Source: Clostridium beijerinckii (lineage in GTDB: Bacteria > Bacillota > Clostridia > Clostridiales > Clostridiaceae). From it: DNA of 64,000 nucleotides. Shown one piece after another: positions 61,599-64,000 of this stretch (positions are counted from its first letter, which is position 1; each line of letters starts with the position of its first letter). The position numbers were made by a program, and so were the translations under genes. The stretch is taken from contig NZ_CP073653.1 in the NCBI RefSeq assembly GCF_018223745.1, positions 3,744,001 to 3,808,000 of the forward strand, read 5' to 3'. Below the pieces are notes generated by a model. That model saw only the letters and a list, made by a program, of their open reading frames with translations. It ran no database searches and was not told the origin of the DNA.

Positions 61599-62999
61599 TT
61601 AAACAAAATGTAATAAGCTTTGTAATGCTATTAATGCAAATACAGTTCCTGTCTTTATGCAAGTGATTACAAATATATCTTTATATGATTGTTTATGAGT
61701 TAACCCTGCAATTCCAAGTAAAGTTATAACTGCACCATTATGAGGTAATGTATCCATTCCACCTGAAGCCATAGCAGCAACACGGTGAAGTAATTGTGGA
61801 TCTATTCCAACACTATTTGCCCAAGTTAAATATTGTTTTCCAAAAGTATCAAGTGCTATACTCATTCCTCCTGAAGCAGAACCTGTAACTCCTGAAAGAA
61901 CATTTACTGTAACTGCCTCTGAAAGTAATGGGCTTCCATCTGGGTTAATATTAGTTAAAGCATGAGCTATAGATTGAAATCCTGGTAAAGTTTTGATAAC
62001 ATTACCGAATCCTACTTCTGATGCTGTGTTCATAACTGCTAAAAGTGATCCAATTGCACCAGCATTAATTGCTGCAGCAAAGTTTCCTTTCATACGTTTT
62101 GGGTTAATTGACACTGCAAGAGTAATACCAATTACAAGTGCAATCATAAGAGCCCAGTTATTCATTGAACCTACAACACCAGCTTCCGGTATGTTGTATG
62201 GAGCTTTAGTTACCCAAGAAACGATATCCCATTTAGGAAATACAACTTTTTGAAGAACTAGAGTCACTATAAGTACCGATGCTAATGGTAATGCTGATAT
62301 AAATGGATTCGGCAAGCTGCTGTCTTCAACAATTACAGGCTCTTGCTTATGGTTTGTTCCATATCCTTCTCCTTTTGCCTGAGCTTTGCGTTTGCACCAT
62401 TCTAAGTAGGATACACCACAAACTAAAACCATAATTGCACCTAGAGTTCCAAATATAGGAGCTGCATATAAATCTGTATTAAAGAATTTCATTGGTATAG
62501 AATTTTGAATTTGAGGTGTTCCTGGAAGCGCGTCCATTGTGAATGTGAAAGCACCAACAGCAATAGTTGCAGGCACAAGTCTCTTTGGTATATCTGCTTC
62601 TTTAAATATAGAAGCTGCAAATGGATAAACAGCAAATGCTACAACGAAAAGACTTACTCCACCATAAGTTAGTATAGCTGCTGCTAGTATTACAGATAGC
62701 ATAGCTCGTTTTTTTCCTAATTTATCTACTATAAATTTTGCTATTGATTTTGCTGCACCAGATTGCTCCATAACCTTACCAAATACTGCACCTAGTAAGA
62801 AGAATGGAAAGTAAACTTTTACATAGTTACCCAAGTTAGGTAAGAATATTTCCGTATAAGTTGGCATAATCGCCATTCCTGAAAATATAGCTGCCATAAT
62901 CGCAAATATAGGTGCGAAAACAATAACTGAAAACCCCTTATAGGCCATAAACATTAAAAGTGCTAAGCTTAATAAAATTCCTATAACTGCCATATACAA
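61599..62999 (-). CDS. GntP-family permease for short organic acids
   Basis: 466 residues, about 12 TM helices, GntP/ArsB type. Landmarks LTYGGVSLFVVAFAVYPFA and DALPGTPQIQNSIP, MNTASEVGFGNVI and GSASGGMSIALDTFG. The branch with CoA-transferase neighbours is usually assigned to 3-hydroxybutyrate, acetoacetate or butyrate rather than gluconate. It lies between the CoA-transferase and MaoC genes. Confidence 0.88.
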   Translation of the reverse strand: MYMAVIGILLSLALLMFMAYKGFSVIVFAPIFAIMAAIFSGMAIMPTYTEIFLPNLGNYVKVYFPFFLLGAVFGKVMEQSGAAKSIAKFIVDKLGKKRAMLSVILAAAILTYGGVSLFVVAFAVYPFAASIFKEADIPKRLVPATIAVGAFTFTMDALPGTPQIQNSIPMKFFNTDLYAAPIFGTLGAIMVLVCGVSYLEWCKRKAQAKGEGYGTNHKQEPVIVEDSSLPNPFISALPLASVLIVTLVLQKVVFPKWDIVSWVTKAPYNIPEAGVVGSMNNWALMIALVIGITLAVSINPKRMKGNFAAAINAGAIGSLLAVMNTASEVGFGNVIKTLPGFQSIAHALTNINPDGSPLLSEAVTVNVLSGVTGSASGGMSIALDTFGKQYLTWANSVGIDPQLLHRVAAMASGGMDTLPHNGAVITLLGIAGLTHKQSYKDIFVITCIKTGTVFALIALQSLLHFV

Positions 63000-63067
63000 A
63001 ACCTCCGTTATTTTATTATTTTTCTTTTCAAATATTTTATCCGTATCCTATTCACTTATATTAGTTG

Positions 63068-64000
63068 TTACTTCAACTTCATAGGCTTATCTTTAAAAAT
63101 TCTTTCATCCATTGTTTTTAAATTATTTGATATTATTGGCTTAAAGTCCATTTGATCAATAATATCCTTTTGTAAATCTACCCCTGGAGCTATTTCTTCT
63201 AATGTTACTCCATCTTTTGTCAATCTGAAAACTGCTCTTTCAGTTATATATAATACCGGTTGATTTACATCTCTAGCATAATCTCCACTGAATGTAATTT
63301 GTTCAACATTTTTAATGAACTTCTTTGACCTTCCCTCATTTTCGATTACTAGCTTGCCATCAGTAACATTAATTTTAAGTCCTCCTGCTGTAAATGTGCC
63401 ACAGAATATAACCTTTTTTGAATTTTGAGTTATATTTATAAATCCTCCACATCCAGCTATCTTAGGACCAAATTTACTTACATTTATATTGCCTTTTTCA
63501 TCGCATTGAGCTAGTCCCAAAAATGCTACATCTAACCCTCCGCCATCATAAAAATCAAATTGAGATGATTGATCTATAATGCTATCTGGATTTATAGCTG
63601 CACCAAAACTTAAACCTCCTGCTGGGATTCCACCAATTGGGCCAGATTCAATAGTTAATCTCATTGTATCTCCTATTCCTTCTTCATTGGCAACCATTGA
63701 AATTCCCTCCGGCATACCTATACCAAGATTAGTTACTGCATTTGGTATAAGTTCCATTGCACAACGCCTTGCTATTATTTTTCTCTCATCCATTGAAAGA
63801 CATTCGATAGAATCTACTGGCATTCTTATTTCTCCACTATAGGCTGGATTAAATGCTTCAGCAAATGTCTGCATATGGTCTTCACTGTTAGCTACAACTA
63901 TAGCATCTACAAGTATTCCAGGGATTTTTACAAGCTTTGGATCTAAAGTTCCCTTAGAGACTATTTTCTCAACCTGAAGAATTACTTTTCCACCAGAATT
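63068..64000 (-). CDS. Acyl-CoA:acetate/3-ketoacid CoA-transferase (YdiF-type), C-terminal part
   Basis: The frame is open to the right edge ([20 protein letters not shown] is the first visible part), so about 311 residues are seen of an enzyme that is usually about 520. Beta-domain landmarks: [21 protein letters not shown] (catalytic Glu), [49 protein letters not shown]. Fused alpha/beta class I CoA-transferase that swaps CoA between acyl-CoA and acetate or acetoacetate. First visible gene of the cluster with GntP and MaoC. Confidence 0.92.
   Translation of the reverse strand, partial: NSGGKVILQVEKIVSKGTLDPKLVKIPGILVDAIVVANSEDHMQTFAEAFNPAYSGEIRMPVDSIECLSMDERKIIARRCAMELIPNAVTNLGIGMPEGISMVANEEGIGDTMRLTIESGPIGGIPAGGLSFGAAINPDSIIDQSSQFDFYDGGGLDVAFLGLAQCDEKGNINVSKFGPKIAGCGGFINITQNSKKVIFCGTFTAGGLKINVTDGKLVIENEGRSKKFIKNVEQITFSGDYARDVNQPVLYITERAVFRLTKDGVTLEEIAPGVDLQKDIIDQMDFKPIISNNLKTMDERIFKDKPMKLK

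Noticed and set aside
61599..62999. Gluconate permease as specific function
   Set aside because: The neighbours are a CoA-transferase and a MaoC hydratase, not gluconate kinase; short organic acids fit better.

Overview
The window is low-GC DNA typical of a solventogenic or saccharolytic Clostridium (sensu stricto). Evidence is the AT-rich spacers, GGAGG ribosome-binding sites, TTGACA/TATAAT promoters, an O2-defence desulfoferrodoxin, many chemoreceptors and c-di-GMP enzymes, and protein sequences of clostridial character. Species cannot be fixed from the sequence alone. No rRNA, tRNA, CRISPR array or phage structural gene was seen. The window is chromosomal in character: about 55 genes in short operons, most on the minus strand.

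Layout. 1-4.3 kb: a cut-off sugar-binding lipoprotein, a chemoreceptor, two small proteins and an orphan galactose-binding-like protein. 4.5-9.0 kb: a heterodimeric ABC exporter under a MarR regulator, with an unusual GC-richer structured leader that holds a 24-codon ORF. 9.3-10.7 kb: a six-repeat lectin-like beta-propeller protein. 10.9-16.2 kb: EAL/GGDEF enzyme, membrane protein, methyltransferase, UDG-like protein, metallo-hydrolase. 16.2-21.8 kb: a second heterodimeric ABC exporter, then an AdhR-like MerR regulator divergent from a short-chain dehydrogenase with a classic 19-bp-spacer promoter. 22-27 kb: a mobile-element island. An IS3-family element sits in the loop of a terminator hairpin, followed by a stand-alone toxin-type deaminase and an ISLre2-type element killed by a nonsense codon. 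27-35 kb: diguanylate cyclase, HxlR plus old-yellow-enzyme, MFS plus TetR, a decayed isochorismatase, a second chemoreceptor. 35.4-39.8 kb: a five-gene lantibiotic/cationic-peptide resistance operon with its own two-component system. 40-49.6 kb: DUF975, CNNM/CorC, then TauABC-like uptake, an alkaline-phosphatase-superfamily phosphodiesterase, thioredoxin and an atypical thioredoxin reductase. 50-56 kb: Cys/Gly-rich repeat protein, TetR/MFS pair, ECF sigma operon. 56-64 kb: PTS IIA divergent from a WYL regulator, AlkC-like glycosylase, a second MglB-like protein, desulfoferrodoxin, and a CoA-transferase/GntP permease/MaoC hydratase cluster.

Themes. Export and sensing of toxic compounds recurs: two ABC exporters, two MFS pumps and the Cpr/Mut-like operon, nearly all beside a dedicated regulator with a visible operator. 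Electrophile and oxygen stress is a second theme (AdhR-like MerR, HxlR with an N-terminal Cys, desulfoferrodoxin with a PerR-like box). The most noteworthy candidates are the leader-peptide/structured-leader control of the first ABC exporter, the orphan deaminase in the IS island, the TauABC-phosphodiesterase-thioredoxin-reductase locus with an array of GTTCAA half-sites upstream, and the IS3 insertion precisely at the loop of a bidirectional terminator.
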